Assembly: GCF_045038035.1 (NCBI RefSeq)
Contig: NZ_CP173427.1
Location: 4,154,001-4,218,000, forward strand
Origin: Paenibacillus_F chitinolyticus_A
GTDB taxonomy: Bacteria > Bacillota > Bacilli > Paenibacillales > NBRC-103111
Direction of reading: 5' to 3'
Length of the DNA stretch: 64,000 nt
The notes below the pieces were generated by a model that saw nothing but the letters and a program-made list of their open reading frames with translations, ran no database searches and was not told where the DNA came from. Position 1 is the stretch's first letter, and each line of letters starts with the position of its first letter. Of this stretch, positions 55,086 to 62,778 are shown piece after piece. A program made the translations under genes and the position numbers.

Positions 55086-56513
55086 TCACGAAACCGGCAC
55101 CGAGCGACCGCCTTCATTGGACTTTTTTGCCGAAGTGTGCGCTTCGACCGCGTGATTCATTTGCTCCGGATACCCGTATGTGCCGTGCTCGGCGAGATCC
55201 AGCCCCATGATTTCTTCTTCCTCCGTAACGCGCAGACCCGTCGTAACTTTAATCAGGTAGAGGACGATGAAGGAAACAACAAGGACGAAGACAAGTGCGC
55301 CTACTATTCCGATAAACTGCACCCACAGCTGATGGAAACCGCCGCCGTAGAACAAGCCCGCTCCGCCTACATTGACCGTTTTGGCCAGCTCCGGCGTAGC
55401 GAAAAACCCTGTGGACAACGTTCCCCAAATCCCGGCGATGCCATGCACGGAGAAAGCGTAGACCGGATCGTCGATCCCTTTCTTTTCAAACCAGATCGCC
55501 GTGAAGAAAGTGACCCCTCCAGCGATGGCTCCGATGGCGATCGATGCCAGAGGCGTAACGAAAGCGCAGGAAGCCGTGATCGCGACAAGCGCGGCAAGTA
55601 CGCCGTTAAGCATGCTTGGAATATCGGATTTGCCGAAGTAAATCCAGGAGACCGCCATAGCGGCCACGCCGCCCGCTGCCGCGGCCAGGTTTGTCGTCAA
55701 GGCGATATAGCCGAAGAAACCGTCTCCCATTGCGCTCAGCGTACTTCCCGGGTTAAAACCGAACCACCCGATCCAGATGATGATGACGCCAAGCACGGAC
55801 AGCACTTGATTGTGGCCCGGAATTTTATTCGGCGAACCGTCTTTATTGAATTTGCCGATACGCGGCTTCAGAAGGATGGTAGCCACAAGCGCCGCTGTAG
55901 CACCCTGAAGATGCACAACCGTGGAGCCTGCAAAGTCCTGCATGCCGATTTTGGACAGCCAGCCGCCGCCCCATACCCAGTGAGCCACGATCGGATAAAT
56001 CACTACGGTGAAAAGCAGTCCGAAAATAAAGTAAACCGGGAGCTTGGCGCGTTCGGCGAAGCCTCCCCACGCGATTGCCAGGGATACACCCGCAAACGCC
56101 AGTTGGAACAAAAACTTAATTGTGATCGGGACATCCGAAGCGCTCAAGGAAACGAAGGCATCCGCGTTGACTCCGTCCATGAAGAAGCCGGACAAGCCGA
56201 ACAGATTGTTATTGAACAATCCGGCCCCGTCTCCGAAAGCGAGCCCGAAACCGAACGCCCAGAATGCGATGGCGCAAATCCCGAAAGTCAGAATGGTTTT
56301 ACCCGCCACGTGACCGGCATTTTTCATCCGGGTTGAGCCTGCTTCAAGCAAAGCGAAACCGGCCTGCATAAAGACGACCAGCATAGCGGCGACCAGCACC
56401 CATACCGAGTTGATGGCGGCTTGCAGTTGCGCCGGTGTCGGAGCTTCCGCAAACGCCAAAGTCGGGAAAACCATACTGAGCAGCGCTAACCCGATCAGTG
56501 TCTTTTTAATCAT
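55086..56513 (-). CDS. amt: ammonium transporter Amt
   Basis: A 475-residue Amt/NrgA protein with a cleavable signal sequence (about 1-23, ending AFA) and 11 membrane helices. Family marks are 'MQAGFALLEAGSTRMKNAG', 'IWIGWFGFNPGST' and 'VHGIAGIWGTL' with the twin pore His region. The cytoplasmic tail is long and acidic, with 'GLDLAEHGTYGYPE', the usual PII-contact segment. Start at 56513 after GAAGGGG. A usual glnK partner is missing; DUF294 follows instead after 39 nt. Confidence 0.94.
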   Translation of the reverse strand: MIKKTLIGLALLSMVFPTLAFAEAPTPAQLQAAINSVWVLVAAMLVVFMQAGFALLEAGSTRMKNAGHVAGKTILTFGICAIAFWAFGFGLAFGDGAGLFNNNLFGLSGFFMDGVNADAFVSLSASDVPITIKFLFQLAFAGVSLAIAWGGFAERAKLPVYFIFGLLFTVVIYPIVAHWVWGGGWLSKIGMQDFAGSTVVHLQGATAALVATILLKPRIGKFNKDGSPNKIPGHNQVLSVLGVIIIWIGWFGFNPGSTLSAMGDGFFGYIALTTNLAAAAGGVAAMAVSWIYFGKSDIPSMLNGVLAALVAITASCAFVTPLASIAIGAIAGGVTFFTAIWFEKKGIDDPVYAFSVHGIAGIWGTLSTGFFATPELAKTVNVGGAGLFYGGGFHQLWVQFIGIVGALVFVLVVSFIVLYLIKVTTGLRVTEEEEIMGLDLAEHGTYGYPEQMNHAVEAHTSAKKSNEGGRSVPVS

Positions 56514-56565
56514 TGATACCAGCCCCTTCATGTTAGGTTTCTTTACAAGTTAATTGATTATTGTC

Positions 56566-56595
56566 ATTATACGCGAACGTTTCGCGAAAAAACAA
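56566..56595 (-). promoter_or_regulatory. amt promoter with palindrome between -35 and -10
   Basis: Minus strand TTGTTT (56590-56595), 18 nt, TATAAT (56566-56571). The spacer holds the perfect inverted repeat CGCGAA-ACG-TTCGCG (56572-56586), a likely repressor site. No convincing GlnR/TnrA box was found in the 300-base gap; the rest is AT-rich without clear features. Confidence 0.6.
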
Positions 56596-56811
56596 TAGGT
56601 TTCGTTCACTTTTCAGATGTTTTTTATTAAAAAATCGACTCTTTTTCAGATTTTTTCAATATATTTATCATGTTGTGTAATATATATGTTAGATATATGC
56701 TTGTTCATGAAAATGTCAAAAGCATTACGTTTGACTGTACGGTTTAGGATCGGGTATCATTAGGCTGAGGTAAACACGTGCGAACAACAATTTTAAAGGA
56801 GGGGCAAAATC

Positions 56812-56823
56812 ATGGGGATATGA
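56812..56823 (+). CDS. possible 3-codon leader ORF before the MerR gene
   Basis: ATG-GGG-ATA-TGA lies 9 nt after the strong site AAAGGAGG (56795-56802). Its stop overlaps the MerR start (ATGA-type). It could couple initiation, or mark a one-base loss in the G run. Confidence 0.35.
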   Translation: MGI

Positions 56824-57251
56824 AGCTTCATAGAATCGGAGAGTTGTCCCGGTTGGCCGGAGTCAGCCCCAGGACGATCGATTATTACACCAAGCTGGGC
56901 CTGATTCATCCCGAGAAAAGATCGGACACCAATTACCGCCTGTATTCGGATGAAACCTTGCTGCGGCTCAAACGTATTGAAGAGATGAAAAAAGAGAAAT
57001 ATACGTTGGAAGAAATCCGTACAACAATGCTGAAGCTGGATAAAGCCGCCCACGACGAACATGTGACCGACAAGCTGACATCCTACCAGGTGCTGCTCGG
57101 CCAGCTGCAGAAAGAAATCAAGGAACTTGATCCTATGATTCAGCAGCTAAAACCGAATCAGCTCAAAAAGATTTATAATCTGATTACCCAGCCCACCGCC
57201 GCATGCGTCGAAGCACTGCTCTATTTGCTCGGCAAAGGTCCCTTTACGTAA
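56820..57251 (+). CDS. MerR-family regulator
   Basis: A 143-residue regulator. The N-terminal MerR winged helix is clear ('RIGELSRLAGVSPRTIDYYTKLGLIHP', cited in part, about 5-32), followed by a coiled coil and a short C-terminus without Cys pairs. A metal sensor is therefore unlikely; the effector is unknown. The ATG at 56820 is 17 nt from the ribosome site, which instead suits the mini-ORF at 56812. One extra G in the run would fuse both starts in frame. It precedes yugP by 40 nt and may be co-transcribed. Confidence 0.85.
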   Translation: MKLHRIGELSRLAGVSPRTIDYYTKLGLIHPEKRSDTNYRLYSDETLLRLKRIEEMKKEKYTLEEIRTTMLKLDKAAHDEHVTDKLTSYQVLLGQLQKEIKELDPMIQQLKPNQLKKIYNLITQPTAACVEALLYLLGKGPFT

Positions 57252-57291
57252 CGGATCCCCACGACTATCTTGACTATGGAGGTCTGCAGCT

Positions 57292-57978
57292 ATGTTTTTT
57301 CATCCTATGGATTTTCTTATTCTCATTGCCTTCGGCTTATCCATGTGGGCTTCATTCCGGGTCCGCGGTACGTTCAACCGCTGGTCCCAGGTACCCGTTC
57401 AATCCGGTATGACCGGATACGAGGCGGCCCGCCGCATGCTTGATGCGGAAGGGCTGTACGATGTTCCGATCGAACCGGTTCCCGGAGCTCTCACGGATCA
57501 TTACGATCCGATCTCCAGAACGGTACGTCTTTCCGAGCCTGTCTACTACGAGAGCACCATCTCGGCCGTTTCGGTCGCTTGTCACGAAGTGGGACACGCG
57601 ATCCAGCACCAAGTTCATTATCCGATGCTTGTTGCGCGCCACAAGATGTTCCCGGTCGTAAACTTCGCTTCAGGCGTGGCTCCGCTTCTACTTATCGCCG
57701 GCCTTATTTTTCAGCAGTTTGATATTCTGCTTCTTCTGGGAATCGTCTTCTTCTCCGCCGCGGTGCTTTTCCAGCTCGTGACTCTGCCGGTCGAATTCAA
57801 TGCCAGCAACCGGGCCCGGGAGCTCATGATTGCAGGCGGCTTTATCACCAACGAAGAAGAGCAGGGCGTAGCGAAAGTGCTTAACGCGGCAGCCTTGACT
57901 TATGTGGCTGCGGCTCTTATCTCGCTGCTTGAGCTCATTAAGTACGTAATGATTTTCAACAGCCGTTCCGATGATTAA
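57292..57978 (+). CDS. yugP: zinc metallopeptidase YugP
   Basis: A 228-residue membrane protein of the YugP family (zinc peptidase 2). The catalytic motif is HExxH in 'CHEVGHAIQH' (His98-Glu99-x-x-His102), and a further Glu in 'LPVEFNASNRA' may be the third zinc ligand. An N-terminal helix and two or three later hydrophobic segments place it in the membrane. Substrates are not known. GGAGG precedes the ATG. Confidence 0.9.
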   Translation: MFFHPMDFLILIAFGLSMWASFRVRGTFNRWSQVPVQSGMTGYEAARRMLDAEGLYDVPIEPVPGALTDHYDPISRTVRLSEPVYYESTISAVSVACHEVGHAIQHQVHYPMLVARHKMFPVVNFASGVAPLLLIAGLIFQQFDILLLLGIVFFSAAVLFQLVTLPVEFNASNRARELMIAGGFITNEEEQGVAKVLNAAALTYVAAALISLLELIKYVMIFNSRSDD

Positions 57979-58026
57979 AACGGCCGTATCCAACCCGGAC
58001 GCAGCAGATGATGCTGTAACCGCAAT

Positions 58027-58061
58027 AAGCTTTCGTCTACAGTAGACGAAAGCTTTTTTTC
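58027..58061 (+). terminator. terminator of yugP
   Basis: The 13-bp perfect arms AAGCTTTCGTCTA and TAGACGAAAGCTT, a 3-nt loop, then a long T-run. Confidence 0.92.
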
Positions 58062-58132
58062 TGTATATACACGGAAACGACAGATTATAAGGACAGAGTG
58101 TTTTTTCGCACCGTTATCCAGCTAAGATCCGT

Positions 58133-59044
58133 TTAATCTGCCATGGGCCTGCCCGGATCGGCAGAGGGCTGAAACTCCATCAGAAACCGGCGGAAAAGTT
58201 CAGTCACGAGCGGAAGCTTCTCGCCTCTCCGGCGAATGACTCCTACGGTACGCGTCACTTTCGGATCGACCTTCACCACACACGGTTCGATATGCGTCGT
58301 ATAGCGCAGCGCCAGCTCGGGAAGAAGACTGACGCCCATCCCCGCCGCGACAAGCCCGCGGATCGTATCCGTTTCGTCTCCTTCGAATTCGATCTTCGGC
58401 ACAAATCCTGCCTTTAGGCAGGCGTTCATAACGATCGGACGAAGGGAATACTGTTCGCCGAACATAACAAACGGCTCCTCCTTAAGCTGCTCCAGCCGGA
58501 TGCTTTTGCAGCCGGCCAGCGCATGGTTAGGCGGAAGCACCGCTAACAACTCCTCCGTGAGCATGACTTCTCCCTTGACGAGCTCGTGCGTCTCCGGACA
58601 CGGCGATATGATCGCCAGATCGATTTCCCCTTCCGTAACGTCACGGATGAGACTGGTGTAAGTTCCTTGCTTTAACCGAAATTTAACGTTGGGATGCTCT
58701 TTCTTGAAGCAGGATATAAACGCCGGAAGAATGGAAACGGATACACTATGGGGAAAACCGACCCGGATCTCCCCGGCTTCGGGGTTCAGGAATTCCCGCA
58801 CTTCGCCCACCGCGCGTTCCAAGTCGGTCAAAATATGTTCCGCACGGCTCAGAAACAGACTCCCGGCGGGAGTCAGCTGCAGATTGCGGCCTTTCTGGAC
58901 AAACAGACGGACACCGAGTTCCTCCTCCAAATGGCGGATTTGCCGGCTTACGGCAGACTGGGCCACGCGAAGCTCTTCGGCCGCTTGTGTCATATGCTGC
59001 TTTTTAGCCACTTTCACGTAATACTGAAGTTGTCGTAACTCCAC
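58133..59044 (-). CDS. LysR-family regulator (GltC-like)
   Basis: A 303-residue LTTR. The helix-turn-helix is in 'MTQAAEELRVAQSAVSRQIRHLEEELG' (cited in part, about 18-44). The effector domain follows ('IRVGFPHSVSVSILPAFI', 'DLAIISP', 'GMGVSLLPEL'). The start is GTG 59044, with GGAGGA at 59048-59055, giving the standard opening MELRQLQYYV. It resembles B. subtilis GltC, but no target such as gltAB lies beside it. It diverges from tpx, which it might control. Confidence 0.88.
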   Translation of the reverse strand: MELRQLQYYVKVAKKQHMTQAAEELRVAQSAVSRQIRHLEEELGVRLFVQKGRNLQLTPAGSLFLSRAEHILTDLERAVGEVREFLNPEAGEIRVGFPHSVSVSILPAFISCFKKEHPNVKFRLKQGTYTSLIRDVTEGEIDLAIISPCPETHELVKGEVMLTEELLAVLPPNHALAGCKSIRLEQLKEEPFVMFGEQYSLRPIVMNACLKAGFVPKIEFEGDETDTIRGLVAAGMGVSLLPELALRYTTHIEPCVVKVDPKVTRTVGVIRRRGEKLPLVTELFRRFLMEFQPSADPGRPMAD

Positions 59045-59146
59045 AGATTCCTCCATTAGTAATTTCTGCTATCCCTACCTATTATAGCCGATTTAGGTGC
59101 TCCGGAGAACCGTTTCGGGGTCCCATTTGTTTAATAAAGAGTGTAT

Positions 59147-59176
59147 TGGACAACCCCTTTAACGCGAGGGTATAAT
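59147..59176 (+). promoter_or_regulatory. tpx promoter
   Basis: TGGACA (59147-59152), 18 nt, TATAAT (59171-59176). About 55 nt before the gene, in the gap from the divergent LysR gene. Confidence 0.65.
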
Positions 59177-59229
59177 AGGGAGGGCTGGAATTTCCAGTTC
59201 TTTCGGATAATCGATAAGGAGGAATACAT

Positions 59230-59748
59230 ATGTCTCAAGAACGCAAGGGTGCAGCCACTTTTAAGGGCAACCCGATCACACTCGTCGGTCCCGAGCTTAA
59301 AGCGGGCGATGCAGCACCGGATTTCAAACTGAACAAAGACCTCCTGAACGAAGTTTCCCTTTCCGATTATGCCGGCAAGGTGAAGCTGATCAGCGTGGTC
59401 CCTTCCATCGATACGGGCGTATGCGACGCTCAAACCCGCCGTTTTAACGAAGAAGCCGCCAAACTCGGCGATAACGTTGCCGTTCTCACTGTCAGCGTCG
59501 ATCTTCCGTTCGCGCAAGCCCGCTGGTGCGGTGCCGCAGGCATCGACCAAGTCGTCCTGCTGTCCGATTACAAAGCGAAGTCTTTCGGACAGGCTTACGG
59601 CGTTCTGATTCAAGAACTCCAGCTCGACATGCGTTCCATCTTCGTCATTGATGCCAATGACAAGATCCAATACGTGGAGTATCTCGGTGAAATGACAGAG
59701 CACCCGAACTACGAGGCCGCGATCGAAGCGGTTAAAAAGCTCGTATAA
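59230..59748 (+). CDS. tpx: thiol peroxidase Tpx
   Basis: A 172-residue atypical 2-Cys peroxiredoxin that reduces peroxides with thioredoxin. The peroxidatic Cys65 lies in 'PSIDTGVCDAQTRRF' and the resolving Cys100 in 'ARWCGAAGI'. Length and both cysteine positions match Tpx. AAGGAGG precedes the ATG. Monocistronic. Confidence 0.95.
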   Translation: MSQERKGAATFKGNPITLVGPELKAGDAAPDFKLNKDLLNEVSLSDYAGKVKLISVVPSIDTGVCDAQTRRFNEEAAKLGDNVAVLTVSVDLPFAQARWCGAAGIDQVVLLSDYKAKSFGQAYGVLIQELQLDMRSIFVIDANDKIQYVEYLGEMTEHPNYEAAIEAVKKLV

Positions 59749-59763
59749 ACTTCGGCACAAAAG

Positions 59764-59812
59764 AAAACAGCACAGGAATCGATGCGCTCATCGAATCCTC
59801 TGCTGTTTTTTT
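59764..59812. terminator. bidirectional terminator
   Basis: A long stem, ACAGCA-AGGA-TCGATG with its complement, with small mismatches, then a T-run. Between the convergent tpx and DUF1499 genes. Confidence 0.85.
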
Positions 59813-59846
59813 ATGCCTGCGAAGCTGCCCGCAAGCTGCCCAATCG

Positions 59847-60233
59847 TTAGCGACTGATTTTGTAAGCCGCCAGTTTTTTGTCCAGCTGCTTGTAAATGTC
59901 CAGGATGGTCCGGTAATTGGAACCGAGATCCCCCATGTTCCCACGGGAAGCCGAATAAATATCAATAGCCGTTGTCGTCGGATTAACCGCAAACAAAGTA
60001 ATCGTAATATCCTGAGTACGTCCGAGAGCCGTACGTTTTTCCACCACAATCTCTCCGACATTTTTCACTTCGTGAAGGAGTTTGTAGCCGGGTGTTTTTT
60101 TGATCATCCCGACGGTTTCTTCCCACACCTGGTCTTTGGATAATTTGTAGTAACGGGTTTTTAATTCCGGATCTTTGGCTTTCTCACCGGTTGTCTCGAA
60201 ACTGCGAAGCAAACCGACTAACGTTCGTTTCAA
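59847..60233 (-). CDS. DUF1499-family protein
   Basis: A 128-residue soluble protein. The DUF1499 ending 'YSASRGNMGDLGSNYRTILDIYKQLD' (cited in part: SRGNMGDLGSN) is clear, with 'WEETVGMIKKTPGYKLL' in the first half. The function is unknown. The start is TTG 60233, 8 nt after AAGGGGG; upstream start codons have no ribosome site. Single gene. Confidence 0.82.
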   Translation of the reverse strand: MKRTLVGLLRSFETTGEKAKDPELKTRYYKLSKDQVWEETVGMIKKTPGYKLLHEVKNVGEIVVEKRTALGRTQDITITLFAVNPTTTAIDIYSASRGNMGDLGSNYRTILDIYKQLDKKLAAYKISR

Positions 60234-60416
60234 AGTCGTTCCCCCTTCATGAAGCATATCCAGACTGCTTGCCAAACCACACTAAAAACAATCTTACCAT
60301 TCTTTGCAGGGAAGCAAAAGAGGAGAACCGTAAAAACCGGGCATAAATCCCTGGTCATTTTATTGAACAGCGGCTAAATAACCAATTTCATCCATCCTTA
60401 CCGCTTTTGTATGAAT

Positions 60417-60440
60417 AAAAAGCCTCTCCGCAGAGAGGCT
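60417..60440 (-). terminator. terminator of talC
   Basis: The arms AGCCTCTC and GAGAGGCT with loop CGCA; a T-run follows on the minus strand. Confidence 0.85.
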
Positions 60441-60494
60441 CCTCTAATTCAATGGGGGTTCCGTTCACCCTAACTATGCGCCCCCGGATTATGT

Positions 60495-61151
60495 TTAGAA
60501 CGTTTTCTGGTTGGCGCTTTCCCAGTCTTTCATAAACCGTTCCACGCCGGCGTCGGTCAGCGGATGCTTCATCATGGCTTCAATTACTTTGAACGGCACC
60601 GTAGCGATATGAGAGCCTAGAAGAGCGGCCTCGATCACATGCGTAGAATGACGCACGCTGGCTGCGATAATTTGTGTCGGCAGCTCGTGCACCGAAATAA
60701 TTTGGCTCACTTCTTCAATCAGATGCATGCCCACCTGGTTAATATCGTCGAGCCGTCCGATGAACGGAGATACATAGGTCGCTCCCGCTCGTGCCGCCAG
60801 AAGCGCTTGTGTGGAACTGAATACAAGGGTCACGTTTGTTTTAATGCCTTGGTCGCTGAAACGCTTCGTCGCCTTAAGGCCGTCCGCAGTCATCGGCACC
60901 TTGATGACAATCCCGCTGCCGATTTTGGCAAGTTTCTCGCCTTGCTGGACCATTCCTTCCACGTCCGTGGCGACAACTTCGGCACTGATCGGCAGATCGC
61001 CTACGATGCCTACAATTTCTTTGAGGGTCTCAAAGAAATCTCGTCCCTCTTTGGCAATCAGAGACGGATTCGTCGTAATTCCGGAAATAACCCCCAGCTC
61101 GTGCGCTTCTTTAATCTCGTTTACATTGGCCGTATCAAGAAACAGCTTCAT
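60495..61151 (-). CDS. talC: transaldolase-like fructose-6-phosphate aldolase
   Basis: A 218-residue short-form transaldolase (TalC/FSA subfamily). The Schiff-base lysine is Lys84 in 'IVIKVPMT', and 'FLDTANVNEIKEAHELGVI' plus 'GITTNPSLIAKEG' open the barrel. In Bacillus the short form acts as a transaldolase in the pentose phosphate pathway. The ATG at 61151 has a modest site (GGTGG). The terminator at 61290-61320 separates it from the RNA gene upstream. Confidence 0.93.
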   Translation of the reverse strand: MKLFLDTANVNEIKEAHELGVISGITTNPSLIAKEGRDFFETLKEIVGIVGDLPISAEVVATDVEGMVQQGEKLAKIGSGIVIKVPMTADGLKATKRFSDQGIKTNVTLVFSSTQALLAARAGATYVSPFIGRLDDINQVGMHLIEEVSQIISVHELPTQIIAASVRHSTHVIEAALLGSHIATVPFKVIEAMMKHPLTDAGVERFMKDWESANQKTF

Positions 61152-61289
61152 ACACGATCCACCACTTTCGGCAAAATTTTTGATCTCTATGTACATTCAC
61201 ATTCCACTTTTTTACCATAGCATAAAATGGGGTCTAATACAAAAAGGGTCCGTGCCTGTAGCCTCTCTTTAAATTACCCTCTTTCGGAC

Positions 61290-61320
61290 AAAATAAAAAC
61301 AGCCCCGTTTACGGAGCTGT
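61290..61320. terminator. terminator of the 6S-like RNA
   Basis: ACAGC-CCCGT / ACGG-GCTGT hairpin with a T-rich tail on the minus strand; a T-run also lies on the plus strand side. Confidence 0.8.
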
Positions 61321-61330
61321 GTCTTTTTTT

Positions 61331-61545
61331 ATACATATAAAATCCATGATTACATAAGAAAACCCGCAAATGCCGTCCGGTTTAATAGTTTCAAACCTGC
61401 TTTAGCAGGTGGGTGATCGCAGAAACGTTTTTGAAGTCCCTTTTCGGGGGCATGTCAGCCGCGCTTCAATATGGATCTCCCGAGAAACAATCATTGGTTT
61501 AAAACAAAAGAAACCGAAACGTACATCGCAGGATTTTGTTTGTAT
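61331..61545 (-). ncRNA. ssrS: structured RNA, candidate 6S RNA
   Basis: A 450-base gap between YesL and talC holds a strong promoter and a terminator but no ORF. The RNA between them folds end to end: ATACA plus AAAATCC at the 5' end pair with GGATTTT plus TGTAT at the 3' end. An open central region contains a small hairpin (ACCTGC/GCAGGT) on its 3' side. A distal stem is formed by TTGAAG/CTTCAA with a CCCC-GAAAA-GGG tip. A closing stem, a central bubble with a 3' hairpin and a long apical stem, at about 213 nt, is the 6S RNA layout. 6S RNA binds sigma-A RNA polymerase in stationary phase. Alternative: a leader controlling talC. Confidence 0.5.
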
Positions 61546-61549
61546 CCCT

Positions 61550-61578
61550 ATTATAAGACAATCGCGAACCGGATTCAA
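61550..61578 (-). promoter_or_regulatory. sigma-A promoter of the 6S-like RNA
   Basis: Minus strand TTGAAT (61573-61578), 17 nt, TATAAT (61550-61555). Confidence 0.8.
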
Positions 61579-61646
61579 CTGGAATCGACTGTCTTTTGTA
61601 AGAATAGGCCTATCGCTTCAGAACGCCGCTGAAAAAGGGACCAGGG

Positions 61647-62453
61647 CTACAGTTTGTCAGACTCTTTCTTTGTCGAATCGTCTTCCCGGACGGCCGCCGT
61701 ATCCAGTTCAGACGCTTGTCCGTTCTCTTCCTGCTCCCGCTCGCGTTCAGCTTCTTCCATCGCCTCCTGCTTGCGTTTGATTTTCTCGAAGCTCCGGTTG
61801 AACTGCCAGAACGTAAAAGTCGCGCTGACGCTGCCCGCAAAAAATACGAGCAGGAAACTGAAACGGAAACTGATGATCACGATCGCCACGTTCCCGATAA
61901 TCGTCATCACGCTAGTCACGGGGTTGCCGATCGTCAGCAGGATGGCGTTTTTGATAATTTGAAGAACCTTCATATGAAGATGGGACATGATGCAGAAAAA
62001 ATTGAAAAAGGCGCCGATCAGCAGGATTCCCATGGCCAAGAACATATAGGAAAGAAGGGAAAGCGCGCTGTCGAGACCCGCATAAAAACGGTAGCTCACG
62101 AACAAAATCAGGGCAAATAAGACGAAGGCGATGCCTCCGATCATACTCTGCAGAAAGTTCTCTTTGTAGCCGCGGAAGAAGGTCTTGAACAGGGGCACAT
62201 CCTCATCGCCGGTCACCCACTTACGGGCTACCGTGAACATCGCAGCCGTAGAAGGAAACAGTGTAAACGGTGCCAATATTCCCATTAAAACGAGCGATTG
62301 CATCATGATATCCGCTTGGCCCGAAGTAAGCCCGGCTAATGCAAAAAAGAAAAACGGAATGCTGCAAAGAATCCACAGCAAATTAATGGCGGACAGCCTC
62401 ATGATCCATTCGGAAATCCGGTAAAAGCCGCCCATTAGTCCTCTAAATTCCAA
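61647..62453 (-). CDS. YesL-family membrane protein (DUF624)
   Basis: A 268-residue protein with five or six membrane helices and the DUF624 opening 'GLMGGFYRISEWIMRLSAINLLW' (cited in part). It ends in a 60-residue charged cytoplasmic coiled coil rich in Glu/Lys/Arg. YesL-type proteins often accompany polysaccharide-use ABC transporters; here the gene stands alone. The start is TTG with GGGGG 8 nt upstream. The function is unknown. Confidence 0.85.
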   Translation of the reverse strand: MEFRGLMGGFYRISEWIMRLSAINLLWILCSIPFFFFALAGLTSGQADIMMQSLVLMGILAPFTLFPSTAAMFTVARKWVTGDEDVPLFKTFFRGYKENFLQSMIGGIAFVLFALILFVSYRFYAGLDSALSLLSYMFLAMGILLIGAFFNFFCIMSHLHMKVLQIIKNAILLTIGNPVTSVMTIIGNVAIVIISFRFSFLLVFFAGSVSATFTFWQFNRSFEKIKRKQEAMEEAEREREQEENGQASELDTAAVREDDSTKKESDKL

Positions 62454-62592
62454 ACCCTTGTCCCCCTCTGTAGATGTTAATCTTATTATAGCCTATTTTG
62501 TAGAGCATAGGTAGCCGCCCTTTCTTTTCTTCCCCTCAGGCATATTCTGTTAAGGTAATACCGATTTAAATTATTCACGAGGAGGAGATTAC

Positions 62593-62685
62593 ATGTCTGG
62601 TGTTGGCGGTGCTTGGACTTCCACAGGTGCGATTCTGGTGCTCTTCATTCTGCTGGTTATCATCTCTCGTTCTTTCCTCTACTAA
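62593..62685 (+). CDS. YjcZ-family sporulation peptide
   Basis: A 30-residue hydrophobic peptide. It opens MSGVGG and carries 'AILVLFILLVIISRSFLY', the pattern of the YjcZ/YhfM-type tiny proteins found in spores of Bacillus and Paenibacillus (Gly-rich start, one membrane helix). A strong GGAGGAG site lies 7 nt before the ATG. The upstream GCATATTCTG (62540-62549) is near a sigma-K/sigma-G type -10 or -35, but I cannot assign it firmly. Confidence 0.8.
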   Translation: MSGVGGAWTSTGAILVLFILLVIISRSFLY

Positions 62686-62730
62686 TCATTCCTTAACAGA
62701 TCCGCAGGAACCAATTTAACGCGAATCTCC

Positions 62731-62764
62731 AAAAAAAATGACGACCCGTCAGGGTCGTCATTTT
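62731..62764. terminator. bidirectional terminator
   Basis: The arms AAATGACGACCC and GGGTCGTCATTT with loop GTCA. Shared by the YjcZ peptide gene and the DEAD-box gene. Confidence 0.92.
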
Positions 62765-62778
62765 GATATTCGAATCCA

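Noticed and set aside
55137..56336. 399-codon plus-strand open frame opposite amt
   Set aside because: Antisense of a strongly conserved membrane protein; composition is that of a shadow.
56640..56720. Possible GlnR/TnrA box before amt (TGTAATATATATGTTAGA)
   Set aside because: The second half does not fit TNACA and the position is far upstream of the amt promoter.
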